Assembly (NCBI RefSeq): GCF_001625215.2
Contig: NC_030385.2
Span: forward strand, 41,255,598 to 41,319,597
Source of the DNA: Daucus carota subsp. sativus
Taxonomy: Eukaryota; Streptophyta; Magnoliopsida; Apiales; Apiaceae
Length of the DNA: 64,000 bases
Direction of reading: 5' to 3'
In this document: piece by piece, positions 21,646-34,627 of the stretch
Numbering within the stretch: the stretch's first letter is position 1
How the letters are laid out: every line of letters starts with the position of its first letter
Translations under genes and position numbers: made by a program
Notes under the pieces: model-generated
What the model saw: only the letters and a program-made list of their open reading frames with translations
Told to the model about the DNA's origin: nothing
Databases searched by the model: none

Positions 21646-22705
21646 TGAAAAAATTATTAATAATAAAAATAAATATTATACTTGATAAATATTGGTTAAT
21701 TTTTAATATATATACTAAAAAATTAATGTAATGGTTGAAATAAAAAACAATTGATATTAAATTAGATTTATAATAAGTTATTAAAAAAAATACTGTAGCT
21801 ATTTGATTTCATAGTAAATTTGTTTGAATTAATTTAAAATATCATAGATAAGATATAAAAGCCGGTTAGAATTTAATACAAATCTTTAAAGATCTTATTG
21901 ATTTAATAATATTTTCAAAAATAAAAAATACACCGTTAAATTCATCAGAGTTATGATTTATAAGATATATGAAAAAAAATAAAACTGAATATTTTATACT
22001 ATTTTACACAATCCTGATTAAAATACTTTCAAAATTTTTAAAATAATTAATATTTTGATTGAATATATCATTTTAAAATTTACTTTTAGTCTCAATGAAT
22101 GTCAAGATTAATTAAGGTTTGAGTTGTTGAGGCCTAAGTTTGACAGGTTTTAACGAGTAGTTGAGGCGGTTAGAAAATTTGGTGAATTGTTGTGAAGTGT
22201 TCAAGCCCACATTTTTCAGAATGAAGGCCCATCCTCGACTAGAAAGCCCATTATACATTTAGTGGGTATTAATTGTCTGTTTGCCGGATAAAATCTTATA
22301 TAGAAAAGGATTTGTATTTAAGAAATTACATATTTTCATATAAAAAAACCATATATTAAATTATTTCCTATTTATTACTTTATAAATATAAGTACGTATC
22401 TTCAAAATTACGTATTCACCTACTTCAGCGAACCCCTCTAAAATGATATTAATTTTCTACAAAGATAATATAATATATGTTAGAATACCAATGGTTGAAA
22501 TTTAATAGTGATTTTCATGACATAATTAAATATATACAAAAAATTGAAAACAAACAAGTTAAAAGGCGGTTCAGCCTCCCAAAGCGATTTTTCGTTTTTT
22601 TAATTTTAATTTAAAAGAAGAAATTTCAGGCAATAAAATAGAAAAATAGTTACCATAAAAATTTTATTACAGCTGAGCACGTTGTTTCCTCTCTACTTCA
22701 CGTTT
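21646..22705. other. AT-rich intergenic DNA
   Basis: Very AT-rich, with many homopolymer runs and no open frame of note. It lies outside the tandem array and ahead of the KH-protein promoter. Confidence 0.4.
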
Positions 22706-22715
22706 TACATCACAT

Positions 22716-22724
22716 CTTATATAC
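22716..22724 (+). promoter_or_regulatory. TATA-like box of the KH-protein gene
   Basis: CTTATATAC lies about 190 bp before the ATG. A start about 30 bp downstream would give a 5' UTR of about 160 nt made largely of the CT repeat. Confidence 0.4.
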
Positions 22725-22779
22725 ACACACAAGCAACATATATAATATAATTTTAATTTAATAAAATAGAGCCAAGCTC

Positions 22780-22820
22780 ATCTCTCTCTCTCTCTCTCTC
22801 GCCTAATCTTCGAGATTTTA

Positions 22821-22882
<62 letters not shown>
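22780..22882 (+). repeat. (CT)n microsatellite in the 5' UTR
   Basis: Two long TCTCTC runs, about 22780-22801 and 22824-22882, separated by a 22-bp unique piece. They lie between the probable transcription start and the ATG at 22906. CT tracts are common in plant 5' UTRs and promoters; this one is unusually long and probably length-variable. A minus-strand frame of alternating Arg and Glu across it is an artefact of the repeat. Confidence 0.9.
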
Positions 22883-22884
<2 letters not shown>

Positions 22885-22905
22885 ACTATACACACAGTAG
22901 AGACA

Positions 22906-25900
22906 ATGGAATCGCCTGATTCTCGTTACGCTTCGTCTAATGAAGCTCCACCGAAGCAAGAACAGCAGCAGCAATCTTCTCCGAGAAACTCGCATGATGA
23001 TGGTGGTGGAGGTGTGAGATCTGCGTTTTATCTCTTTGATCTGCTTTAATTTCGTATCTACACACTTATTTGCTTTTAATTTCTCTAGATTTGTTAATTT
23101 TATGTAGTGCATTTACTGTTAATTATATATATATATATGTGTGTTGTGTGTGCTTGCAATGTAGTTATTATGTTACGAGATTAAACCCTATAATTGAATT
23201 AAATTCTGTTGATTTTGTTGTTAATTTAAGTAATTCAGTAATTGAACCAGTTCGAGGAGTTTATAATTGCTTGTGTTCTGTTTATTTTTATTATTTTTAT
23301 AATTGCGCAATTTATGACTGTATAGAAGTGTTATCTCGAATTAGGGGTGAGCAGCGAAACGGGTGGAACCTGATTAGACCGGCTGGATTAGTGAAACTGA
23401 ACCTGTCAAAGTAGCTTGTTGACCGGTTTGGTTTAATTGGATTAAAATGACTCCAATGACTCAGCTCTGCGTCAGCTCTCCTGTTTGGGAAATAGGGATA
23501 AGATGGAATATGTTATAATAATTTATTATCCCTTGTACAATTATATTATTTTATTTTGTAGGCGATAGTAGTACTCGGGCGTGGCTACTAAAAGTAGTTT
23601 CGTCGATATCATTCGTAAGCAGAAGAAAGGCAAATTGAGAACTTTGTTGCCATCAATTAATATTATTAAATAATATGAGAATTAATTTTTAAAGTTATTG
23701 TTTGTTTGACTTTGTTTTTCAATGTTTTCATTAATGTTCGACAAATTAGTCGGAGACGTAACTGTGAATTCTTATTGTATATTATTATGTAATTTTGTAT
23801 ATTTTAATGTGTTAACAGTTAGCTGTAAATTTTAAAGACAGCACCAGTACCCTGTAACCAATTACTAATTTAAGTGTCTTTTGTACCTTCGTTTCTAATT
23901 GAATTATACCTCTTCATGTTTTCTATTAGAAAATTCTCAAAGCTATTCAGCCTAGCATTTATTAAATATTAAGGTGCATTGCAAAATGAAAGTGGTAGTG
24001 CTTGATCTAGGTAGCACCTGGAAAGCACACACATGTAGAACACTAGTTCTATATGCTGAATTTGCCTACGATATAGAGATTCATATAGAGCTGCTGAGTT
24101 ATGGAGTACTTGTTTGTCAAAAATAACTCCAAATGCAATTGCGTTGCACATAACAAATCGCCCAACACTTCACTTCACTATCTGCCATAGCTAAGAAAGA
24201 CTTGCTTGTCTACTATCTTTTCTGTTGTCTAATGTGGTTGACTGGGTTTAGTAGAAACTAAAAACTCAGCATTACTTGGTCACTATCTGCAAGCGATTGC
24301 ATACAGTTTAGTTATTATGCTGTTGCAACGTATTAGCCAACTCCAGCTATGTTATTCTATGCAAGCACTTGTCTACTTGGTCCTGATGTAAGTTATATAT
24401 TTAATCTGTTGATTTGATGTAGAGTAACATATTATTGTCCTCTTTTTATTTATCAAGATTATACAGAGAAGAGTACATACACAAGGTTCCTTGTATCAAA
24501 TGCTGAAGCTGGCTCAGTCATTGGGAAAGGTGGATCCACAATATCCGATTTCCAGTCGCAATCTGGAGCAAGGATTCAGCTGTCTCGCAATTATGAATTC
24601 TTTCCTGGAACCTCTGATAGGATTATTATGGTATCTGGAACTGTCAACAATGTGCTCAAGGGGGTTGAATTAATTCTCGACAAGTTACTCAATGAGGTGT
24701 GTTAAATGACAAAATTCTAAGTACACTGTTTTTTGTATTTGTTTGGTTTCATATCAGTAATTGTATGTTAAATTGTTAATATGAATATTCAGTTTTGTCT
24801 CGAGGAAGGTGATGCTGAACCAAGATCAAAAGTTAGACTTGTTGTACCTAATAGCTCTTGCGGTGGAATAATTGGGAAGGGAGGAGCTACAATAAAGTAT
24901 GAAAACTTCTTGGTGTTTTTCTTTTCTTTACTTATGTATCCACCTATGCATTTCATATTTCCTACATGCTTAGTCACTTGCAATTTGCAACACAACAATA
25001 GAAACAAATAAAGTATCTTAAAAATTGTTGTGCGGAGTCAAGTGGAGAAGCTTTTTGAACACTCAAGTAGAGATTACATTCAAGGTGATAATATTCTCCA
25101 GGAAGAAATCTAAGGGCTTATCAAAACTGAAATAGAGGAACTATTGACTTGAATTCCAGGGGGAGGGAGGTAGCAAGCCTACTTGTTTTCTGTATCTAAT
25201 TAAAAACCTATCAAGGCTGTACCAGTCATGTCATAAGACTTAGGCTAGCCAACCTTGCTGATTCCTTAGACCAGAGACGGATTTCTTAATTATCATGTCC
25301 TTACAATTTTTAGAGGGCTAGGAAACCTTTTCTTATTCTAATTTCTTTGTCGTTTTAAATTGGATGAAAAAAGATCTTTAATAAATATATATTACTAACC
25401 TGTTTACACACAAAGGAAGCTCTTGAGTTTCTGCATTTATGTTGACACATTATTACTGCGGTTTTCTGTACTTGGAATAACTGAATGGAAGTTAATTTTT
25501 TGTTGTATGTAGTTGTCATTAACATCAACCCTCTAATAGTGTGCAGTGATGAATGACCACAGATCCACCCTATATTCGTTGCTTTGTTTTCTTAATCAGT
25601 AATGTAGGCGATAGTATTAAAATAAAGAGTTTGCATCTAACACTATGTTGCTGGGAGAGCATTTAATAAAAACTGACTATTTGTGTATTAATGTAAACTG
25701 ATAAGCTGAGATTTCCTAATTCAGTTCCTAACATGCATGCATCACTAAAAAATATGCTGACTACATTTTCAATGTGGTGTCAAAGGCAGGGAACCCTTCT
25801 GTTGAAACAATTTTCCTGCATAGCAATTTTTTGGAAGAGGAGGGAATTGGGTATCTTTGTGAAAGTTTTTATATATAAATGATAAAGATCTAAGTTGGCT

Positions 25901-28741
25901 AAGGAGTAGTGTTACTTCTTCCTATTATGACTCACGTTCTTTGAAGTCATAACATCCAAATTACATTATTCTCGATGGAAGTTGCATCATATCTGCCAGA
26001 AACTAGAGTAGTTGTTTGTGCTACAAAGTTTCTAAATTCCTATAACCTCCTTTCTACACATGCATGATGTAGCCAGTTGATGTGACAGGAAACCTCTTGA
26101 AAAGGTCTTCAACCCATTATAAGTGCTTTATATGCTCTAGTTAGTAAAATGTCTAGGATTGCAATCAAAGACCGATAGAATGTGTTTTAGTCCTTGGGAC
26201 TTGCAGAAGCATTTTAGTTTTTTGACGTAGCAGTATTATTTTTTATTTATTGTTTCGTCAATGTTTGGCTCTTGCTCCCATACTGGTATTGTTGAGACCT
26301 GTTATGCAAAAATATATTTTTACAATTGAATATATTCTTGCTTATATGTGTGTCACAACTTTTTAATGTTGCTGACAATTATTTCGAGCAGGTCATTTAT
26401 AGAAGAGTCTCAAGCAGGCATTAAGATATCCCCTCAGGATAACAGCTATGCTGGCATATCTGATAGGCTAGTCACGGTGGCTGGTACAATTGAAGAACAG
26501 ATGAGAGCTATTGATTTGATTTTGTCAAAGTTGTCTGAAGACTCTTACTATATACAGTCTATGAGCACCCCATTTCCGTATGCTGGTATGAGGTTACAAA
26601 TTTATATAAAATACTGGCCCTTTTTTTTTAATTATATAAACATGATTCTTCTTTAAAAGTTATCGATTAAATTCTTCCTGATATAAAATTGTGATGTGGG
26701 CACTTATGTTTGAAACTGTGGTTTACACTGGTTTGACAGCTTTTGTTAGAAATATTTGTATTCCTGATTTTTAATTGTGTGAAGGTCAATTGTGATGCTA
26801 TTGATTTTGGAGATGGTGTAGGATGGATTTCTTGGGAAACTATTGTAATCCTTTTCAATTTAAAGAATATTTATATTCTGTATGTTAAGCGATATGGAAA
26901 CAGAACAGCTATTCATTTAGCTCGTTTATTTGTTTGTCAACCTGATCGTATCACCAATTTTGGGGTTTGTCCAAGCTGGATTAAGTCTTTTTGATGAAAT
27001 GCATATATTTTGGCAAAAAAAAACATGTTTTAGCAAGGGAAACATTCTTAATAATCTATAGCATTCACGAAGAAATATTGAAGTAATCTAATGGTACACA
27101 TTCTTTATAACTAAAACTTCAAAAGCAGAGGTTATATATACCTACTCACTAGTAAATTGTGCTTCTGTATGCGTTGTTCCGGCTAAATCCTTGGAAATTT
27201 CATGCCAGTAAAGTTATATATGTTCTATCTATGTAGCAGGGTATAATCCAACAAACTATGGTCCAAATGGAGGCCCGGGCAAGTTTCAGAATCACAGGCC
27301 TAACAACAACAAGGTTTGTTCTGCCTTCTGAATTTAGTAAGGAGTGATGGTCTAACTAATGAGATTTGGGTGTATTAATTAGGCATAGGATCTTGTGTAA
27401 ATTTTCATCTTGTTGACCGATTACAACTAATGGTCTTGTCCTTGTGTAAATTAAGCTTTAGAAAAATATCTTCCATACTTTTCATATTTTTCAATCAAAT
27501 GGAGATTGTCCTTCCTAGTTCCTAATAATGCTGTTGGGAACAGTATAGATGTATGACGTGGGGCTGCAAGGCTTTTATACGAATTGTAGATCATAAAGTT
27601 GTAGATGAACACTTCTCGCCTTCTCGGTTTTATTAACTCTGTATTGGTTGGTTCTTGTGAACAATATGCAAAAGATATGTGTATCAGGTTGAGATAATAA
27701 TCTATTACCGTTCTTTCTTCTTAATTACTATTAGTACAGTAAATTATACTTTTTCTGTGTACAAGGGAGAGAATGAATTTTTGGATTTGCCTGGTATCAA
27801 TTGTTGATAGTAGTTATCTTAAAGGAACTAGCAAATTGGGTCAGAGAGAGTACTAGGAAGTTGGCTGAATTTTCGAGTCTCATTAATAGTTGTGTATGAT
27901 ATATTAAAGGAAATTAAACAAAAGGGCCGTAGTTTTAGTTACCGCATAATTTAAACACTAGTATCATGGTAGCAGTTCATTTCTATTTTCTGCATGGAAC
28001 TTTCCCAAGGAAAATCCCTTCCGAAACAAAACTTAACGTCTTGTGTATCTGATACTCTTTGAGTATTTTTTTGGATTCTATTGTACGGTTTCATTTATAA
28101 TGGCTTGTAGTTGGTCACGTCATTTGGGTGCATCAAACAATAAAACTTTTGCAACTACTATCTCTGCAAATCTTTTTATAAATCCAATCTTGTATACATA
28201 CCTGTGCAAAAATTTCATTCTTTTGTTTGTTATTTGATTCTTTCTAGCATGGTGATGATTTTAATGGATATTTAGGATCATCACTAATTGTACTGATGTT
28301 TGTGACAGGGTCCTGGAGTTCTGCAGGATGATAGGAATAGCAACTCTGTGACTATTGGTGTTGCAGATGAGCATATAGGGCTTGTTCTGGGTCGTGGTGG
28401 AAGGAATGTAATTGAGATCAGTCAGGTATAAGAACAAATTCCTCATTTGGCTGTGCCATTTGCATTGTTGCTGTTGGTAAATTGCTGCTCTGTTTATTGC
28501 AGGTTAGTGGGGCCAGGATAAAGATTTCGGATAGAGATGATTTTATGTCTGGAACAACTGACAGGTATTAAACTCGCTCGAGGGTTTTGGGCTAAAACAT
28601 GGAGGAACAAAAAGTTTATCCTCTGATGTTTTTACCTCATTTTGCAGGAAAGTAACTATCACAGGTTCTCAAAGAGCAATCCGTATAGCCGAGGATATGA
28701 TTACTCAAAAAGTCAGCTCAGCTACCGACAGAGGAGAGTGA
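22906..28741 (+). CDS. BTR1: Triple-KH-domain RNA-binding protein, BTR1 type (Nova-like)
   Basis: Eight exons join in phase: 22906-23011, 24458-24696, 24793-24896, 26392-26585, 27240-27313, 28309-28425, 28503-28564 and 28648-28741, giving 329 residues. Three KH domains are visible through their GxxG loops: IGKGGS (57-62), IGKGGA (142-147) and LGRGGR (266-271). Surrounding blocks match BTR1, an Arabidopsis protein known for binding tomato mosaic virus [43 protein letters not shown] and [20 protein letters not shown]. The expected role is sequence-specific RNA binding in post-transcriptional control. The linker between KH2 and KH3 is short ([18 protein letters not shown]); I found no exon for a longer Tyr/Pro-rich linker, so this reads as a short form. 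Introns 1 and 3 are about 1.4-1.5 kb. The N-terminus is Ser/Gln-rich and unstructured. Confidence 0.9.
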
Positions 28742-29851
28742 TGTTAGAAGATGCGGATCGCTTTATATTATGAATTTTGTCAGTGAGCCTTGGATAAATT
28801 AATGATATAGATATGGCTTTTGTGGGGATACTAGCAAGTAAGATTAAACTGGTAGCTGGAGTAGTGTTTCTTCATAGACAATTTTACATGGACTTTCTCA
28901 GACCACCGACATTTCCTGTACAAGAATTGTTCTTGATATAAGGCCGTTTATGAATTTGTTAAATTGAACTCCTATGATGATCGACTCTGTTCATACTTTC
29001 TTACTCATAACCTGTGTACCTTTAGTATCTAATAGCCTTTTTGGCAGTGAGAGGGAACCTGGGTTAAAGAGATTAAAGTTAAATATGATAGCAACTGTTA
29101 ATGTAGAGGGTCTTGCAAATTGCTGTACATCCTTGTTTCTGGTATTCTTGTAACAGTTTGGTATTTGTGATTTCTAATTGTGATGGTTAGCCTATAATTT
29201 TATGTAGCCTAATTGTTAAACTTAGATGATATATTGTTGGTTGTAAGATTTTTTGTGCATTCGGTTACCTGGCCAATATTAGTATGATATGTACTGAGGA
29301 ACCGGGAAAGTATTCTGTACTGGAGGATGCTTAGGTTAGATAATCATCCAGGAAAGGTGTGTTGGGGAGGGTGGTTGCTTAGAAGCCAGGGAATTGCCTT
29401 GATCTATAGGGGGTTGTAATTCTTAATTTGGTCAAGTTTTGCTTGTTTATTTTCAAATTTTTTGGTAACATTATCGAGTTAATGAATTATCCAGAATTCC
29501 AGAACAACTTCTTGGTATCCACAGTTTTGTACAATAAGCAATGAATCGATTACCAACTAATTGAAAAATTACCACAATTTGTTTTTGAATTACCCAGTTT
29601 CGTTACAGTTTACATACCTTGATGAAACAATGGATCAAGAAGCGTAGGTTAGCAGATTATATGATTTGCAACTAAAACACGCAACAAGCGTAGGTTAGCA
29701 GATTATATGATTTGCAACTAAAGTACGCAGCTTCTGTACCTGGAGAATCGTGTAACACTCCTTAGCCACACAGACATCCGAACTAGTCACAACAGACGCA
29801 CATGATTTTCATAACCCAAGTGAACTGAACTAAACAAACCAATCTCCCAAA
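28742..29851. other. Intergenic between BTR1-like and DUF1997 genes
   Basis: The BTR1-like 3' UTR occupies the first few hundred bases. Near the far end a 46-bp unit starting GCGTAGGTTAGCAGATTATA is directly repeated at 29643 and 29689. No gene is seen. The DUF1997 gene promoter must lie in the last 200 bp; I see no clean TATA box. Confidence 0.5.
29643..29723 (+). repeat. Short direct tandem duplication
   Basis: Two copies of a block beginning GCGTAGGTTAGCAGATTATA, spaced 46 bp apart and identical over about 35 bp. They lie about 130 bp upstream of the DUF1997 start codon, so they may fall in its promoter. Confidence 0.8.
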
Positions 29852-32800
29852 ATGGCAACTGCACTTTCCTTTTCCTCCTCACTCTCCTCCTCAAATCTCA
29901 CCTCCATTCTCAAAAACCCTAGAATCTCATCTCTTCCCATCTCTAACCACCTCTTCATAGCCTCCTCTTCTTCTTCAGCTCCCAAGGCTCGCTTCGTTGC
30001 TCGCCGCCAAGAATCCGTCTCCGTCACGCCGCTCCAACGCCCTCTCCGTAATCTCCTCACTCTAATCTCTATACTTTCAAAATAAAACAAATTGTTATAT
30101 TTATATATTGCCTTGATATATTTTCAAATTTGTGATTGTAGTTGAGTATATGAGCCTTCCTGCTAGTCAGTACTCAGTTCTCGATGCCGAAAGGATTGAG
30201 CGTGTCGATGACAATACGTTCCGGTGTTATGTGTATAGATTTAAGTTCTTCGCGTTTGAAGTATGTCCGGTTTTGTTAGTCAAGGTTGAGGAACAACCTA
30301 ATGGCTGTTGCATTAAGTTGCTGTCGTGTGAGGTATATTTTTACGGATATTGTGAGTGTTTTGTGTTTGAATCGCGTATTGTGGGAAGTGTTGAGGGTTT
30401 GATTTGTGGTTTGTTTGCTTACTGCAGCTTGAGGGTTCGCCTATTGTGGTTGCACAGAACAATAAATTTGATGGTTAGTGTTATTTGGCCCCTACTTTTT
30501 TCTAGCTATATTTCCGCAGACTATTGCTCTTTTTTATGTACTGTTTCAGTGTGAAGGTGTTAAACATGGAAAGAAATTCAACACATGTGAATGAATATGT
30601 CGAATGATTAAAGCCAAATGTGAAACAACTTACATTACATATAGTTCCTTAAATCATAAGTTCTAAAATTTTCTAGGGGTATCTAGACGGCAAGGTTGCT
30701 TACAATAATGGGATGTCTCTGAAAATTATACATTTTTTCGTTAGGTAATAATTATTTATACATTTAACAGTTATATGAAATATATCATTATTATACTTTT
30801 AGTCTAGTGCTACAAATTTAGTGTTCTAGGCACAGTTGCAAATTAAATGGAAAAAAAAAAACATTTGATTGTCAAGTCTTGTATATCTTTGCATTCCACA
30901 CAGTGTGGCATCCAGAAAGCCAGAAACATTATGTAACAGTCAAAGCTACTCTGCTACAACTTTATATTGAAAACTACACAGAAAGTTTTCAGTAACACTT
31001 CTAATAGACTGAACTCAGATGCAGCAATCCAAAGAAAAAACAAAGTTGGTGGGGTCAAAATATATCTATGGGACAGGGCAAAATATATTCGGGTTCCATG
31101 GTGAAATTGTGTTGCTCTGCAGGGATCATGTGAAAAATTGCTGCTGTGATCGTTGAGTCAATAATGAGATTATTAATTTAATAGTTCCACTTTTCACGAT
31201 GAAAACTAGACTGGCGGGCCAGGGGGAGGGAGAGGGGGACATACCTCATAATGGTTGTACTGGAAATAGAAAGTAAGGTAAAGTGAACATACTTTTGCCC
31301 CATTGCTGGGTTTTATTCCAGACCTGTGCACGAGTGATTGAGGAGTTTCTGTGCCAATCCCATACTAAATAAGTTTATGGTCTCTTTTGTAACTTGGATT
31401 TCATATTAAATTCTGAATTTGATCAAATAACATGTTTGGATAAACAAAATAATTCGATTTGGGATTTCATTTGAAATTCAAAACATTCAAATAATAGTAC
31501 GAAGTTGAAAATATAAAATGACAACTGAAACTATGTCAATTCAAATCCAACTTTTGAAATAAATAACATTTTCCCAACCACAATCTGAAGCAAATTGAAA
31601 TGAAACTAAAAAATTTATACTCAATTAATTATAGTGGGTCAAATAGTTTTCATTTGTTTCTGAATTGATTAATGTACTGCTTTTCAGGAGTGCATTGACA
31701 TTGATTTGGTGTGGGCATGCAGCTTCCATGGAGAATAGGATATCATGTCACAGCAGTGGGAGCATCTCATCTGTTGAAAAACTCACTTCGGACACAACTA
31801 TTGAGGTTTTTTTAAATTTGCTAGCTTTTTGCGCACTACTCTTTTAACTGTATCAGCCAACTTGCTTAAAGAATTTCCTGTTCTTTAGGTAAATATTGAG
31901 ATTCCTTTTGCATTTCGAGCAATTCCAGTACAAGCCATTGAATCTTCTGGCGCACAGGTTCTTGAACAGATACTAAAAATTATGCTCCCTCGTTTCATGG
32001 CACAGGTACTTGAATAAGTAATTAGTTTCTTCTTATATTTTCTTTCACCAAATACTACTTGATATATATCTTTTTGGAGCAGAAATCCTTTTTTCTGTCG
32101 GTGAAGATCCCTTTTACATGCGTACATGTATTCTGTGTTTGAGTGACACGTTATGTTGTGTCATGGGTTAATAGTAGTGGTAAGAACTATGTCGCTTCTC
32201 GTAGAATGCAGGATTGGATTTATAGTAATATAATGTGCTGGCAAAGCTCAAGGAGCTTATAAGAAATTTAGCAAAAAATATAGTAGTGCTAATACTTGAC
32301 CTTAGGAGCTTGATAATATTTTTCACAATACAAGTTGTCCAAAAACAACTGTTTTATAACTACTAGGGCAGAATACAGGGAATTTGTATGAACGGGATAG
32401 GAGGTACCTGTTGGCATTTAGTTTAATCTCAAAAAACCATAAAATGCCTCTCTGTTTTGTTTAGACTGCATGACGATTAAATTGATACTAAATTTTGACT
32501 TTTGAACAACATACTTTGACCGATGCATGTCCTTGATGCTTTTTTCTTTATCACATTATATGTTGTTTCTTGGTGCATGAATGTAGGATAAGTTTATGCA
32601 ACTTGTAGGTATTAAAAACCATTAAAAATAATAACAAATAAAATATAGTTACTGTACTAAGCCACTAACAATCAATCTCTATTCACCTTGTTTTTTTCCC
32701 TAAGCTAGATTTATAATTTGGATTACAGGGAGTAGACTAAGAGGTTATGTATTTTTTTTTGCTAAACAAGTTCATTAAAACCAATGTTCTGAAAGATCAA

Positions 32801-34627
32801 AAAAGTATGACATGAAAGACAGAACAACCCTTATTAAGTTCATACTAAGTAGATGAAATCAAGTAAAGTTTTGGAATACACAAAGTACACAGAAGTGGAG
32901 TATACATGGAACGTGCACGTGCAACATCTCCTGCAATTAGTGGTGGCCAAACGAGCGGTCCGGGGCGGGCCGGGCCGAATTTTCATCGGGCCGGGTTACA
33001 GATATATGATTCGTAACCGGCCCGTTTGGTTACGCGGGCCGGTCCGGTTCCGGGCCGATTCGTACCGAATCAACTCGTGAACTGATTCGCGGGTTCACGA
33101 GTTGAAACGGTTCATTTTTATTTGTTTTTAATTTTTTAATTTATGTTTCAGTTGAATGTAATCAAATATTTTTTTAAATAATCTTTTAATTTTATAAATA
33201 AAAGAAGTCAGAAAAAAGAAGTCAGAAAAAAAATAAAATAAAGCATGAAATGAAATAAGAATAAAGCATGAATTGTTTTTGCAAGTTGTGCCGTGTGCGT
33301 GCTGGGAACTCACGGGCCGAAGCCGAACCGAGCGATCCGGGCTTATTCGCTCACGAGTATTGGTTTCAGTCAGGATTTTATAAAGTATAAACCATGCATG
33401 CCATTTAATTTAGATTTTGTATATTAATTTTGTTGGTGCACGTGGCTGTATCTTTGCATCTGGAGTTTTATTAATTAAATACATACTCTAAATTCGTTCG
33501 TTCGTTCGTTCGTCAAGCCGCGGGTCGTTCGTCTATGCCTGTGGCTCGTTAATTCGCGGGCCGGTCCCGGGCCGGTTCCAGTTTCTTATATCAGGATTCG
33601 TATTCGCTTCGTAATATTTTACGGGTCGGTCCGGGCCGAATCAAACCCGTCCCGAATCGAATTTTGACGAATTTTTAGACGGGCCGGTTATGAACAAACG
33701 GCTCAAAACCGCTCGTTTGGCCACCTCTACCTGCAATCTGCAAACTTTTATGCAGTCTGCTCAGATACAACACTAATTATTTACTAAACTTAGTCAGCTA
33801 TAGAAGATTTGTGGTTCTAGAAAGTATCAAGCTTTTTGAGTGGCTTAGAAAACAAGCACAAGACGGGTACTACTGTTGATCAATGTTGGCCGGGTCGCAG
33901 CATAGTTTTTGCTTTCAGAAAAGAGTACATAATTCCCAGTATTTTGTTATAAAGAATAAATGAAACCAATCATTGGCCGAGCTTTCTTAGGTTTGGCCAT
34001 GTACCTCTTCCATTTGGCTCTGTGGTGGCGAGTTCTTGTTTTTAGGTACAAATTATTGTAATCTACTAAAATATACAACGCAAGTATGTTGTAATGAGCC
34101 TTGCCACCTGACAATCAATGAAACCTCAATGAGAGGGGTGTAGCCATGTTCGGTCCTGCATAAGCCATGAACACCCTGAATAATTTGTAGCTCGTCTATT
34201 ACAAATATGTAAAATTTAGGTAGCTTATATATTATGTAAAATTTCAGGTAGTTTTTTTATAATTGATACAAGATAATACATATAACTTAGATATTAGGGT
34301 ATGTCACCTGAAGAAAGTTAAATTCTTTTGCGAAAGGGTAGTATGTATTTATCTTTGACCACCTGAAATTATAATCTCCCTCCGCCACTGTCATTGAGTG
34401 CTTGAATTAGTGAGACACACATGTTTGACTTCCAGTATTTTGATTGATTTTAATTCTGACATGCTTGATTTCCTAATAGAAACTGATATTGGCACTAAGA
34501 AAGGCTGCCTATCATATATGTTACTTATATATTTTTCTCCATCCTGGTTAAACAGCTAGTGAAGGACTATCAAGCATGGGCTTCTGGTGATTCCACAAGG
34601 CAAGCACTTGGAACTGGTCAAATCTGA
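29852..34627 (+). CDS. DUF1997 family protein, probably plastid-targeted
   Basis: Six exons join in phase: 29852-30047, 30142-30332, 30428-30473, 31723-31805, 31889-32005 and 34556-34627, giving 234 residues. The first 55 or so residues are Ser-rich and basic without acids, a typical chloroplast transit peptide. The rest reads as DUF1997: LEYMSLPASQYSVLDAERIE, then FRCYVYRFKFFAFEVCPVLL, FDASMENRIS, VNIEIPFAFRAIPVQAIESS, and a C-terminal MLPRFMAQLVKDYQAWASG. Proteins of this family occur in plants and cyanobacteria, and no biochemical activity is established that I can name. Exon 4 needs the acceptor at 31721-31722 (GCATGCAG); the stronger-looking TTTTCAG at 31681-31687 gives an immediate stop. 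The last intron (about 2.55 kb) hosts a complete hAT-like element. Confidence 0.85.
32938..33729. mobile_element. Complete hAT-like non-autonomous element with 8-bp TSD
   Basis: The ends are inverted repeats: the left end reads TAGTGGTGGCCAAACGAGCG and the right end, reverse-complemented, TAGAGGTGGCCAAACGAGCG. The element is flanked on both sides by CCTGCAAT (32930-32937 and 33730-33737), a perfect 8-bp target-site duplication, which is diagnostic of hAT. Inside are subterminal GGGCCGG-type GC-rich motifs on both sides, a (TTCG)n run near 33497 and an AT-rich core. No transposase frame is present, so it depends on another element. It sits in the last intron of the DUF1997 gene and raises local GC sharply. 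Confidence 0.92.
34090..34400. mobile_element. Probable DNA-transposon relic
   Basis: The right edge contains CTCCCTCCGCCACTG, the reverse complement of CAGTGGCGGAGGGAG, an end motif common in plant DNA transposons. The left limit is unclear and I did not find a convincing matching inverted end. It lies within the last DUF1997 intron. Confidence 0.3.

Noticed and set aside
22753-23112. Minus-strand frame with a run of alternating Arg-Glu
   Set aside because: It is the translation of the CT microsatellite in the BTR1-like 5' UTR; no gene signal beyond it.
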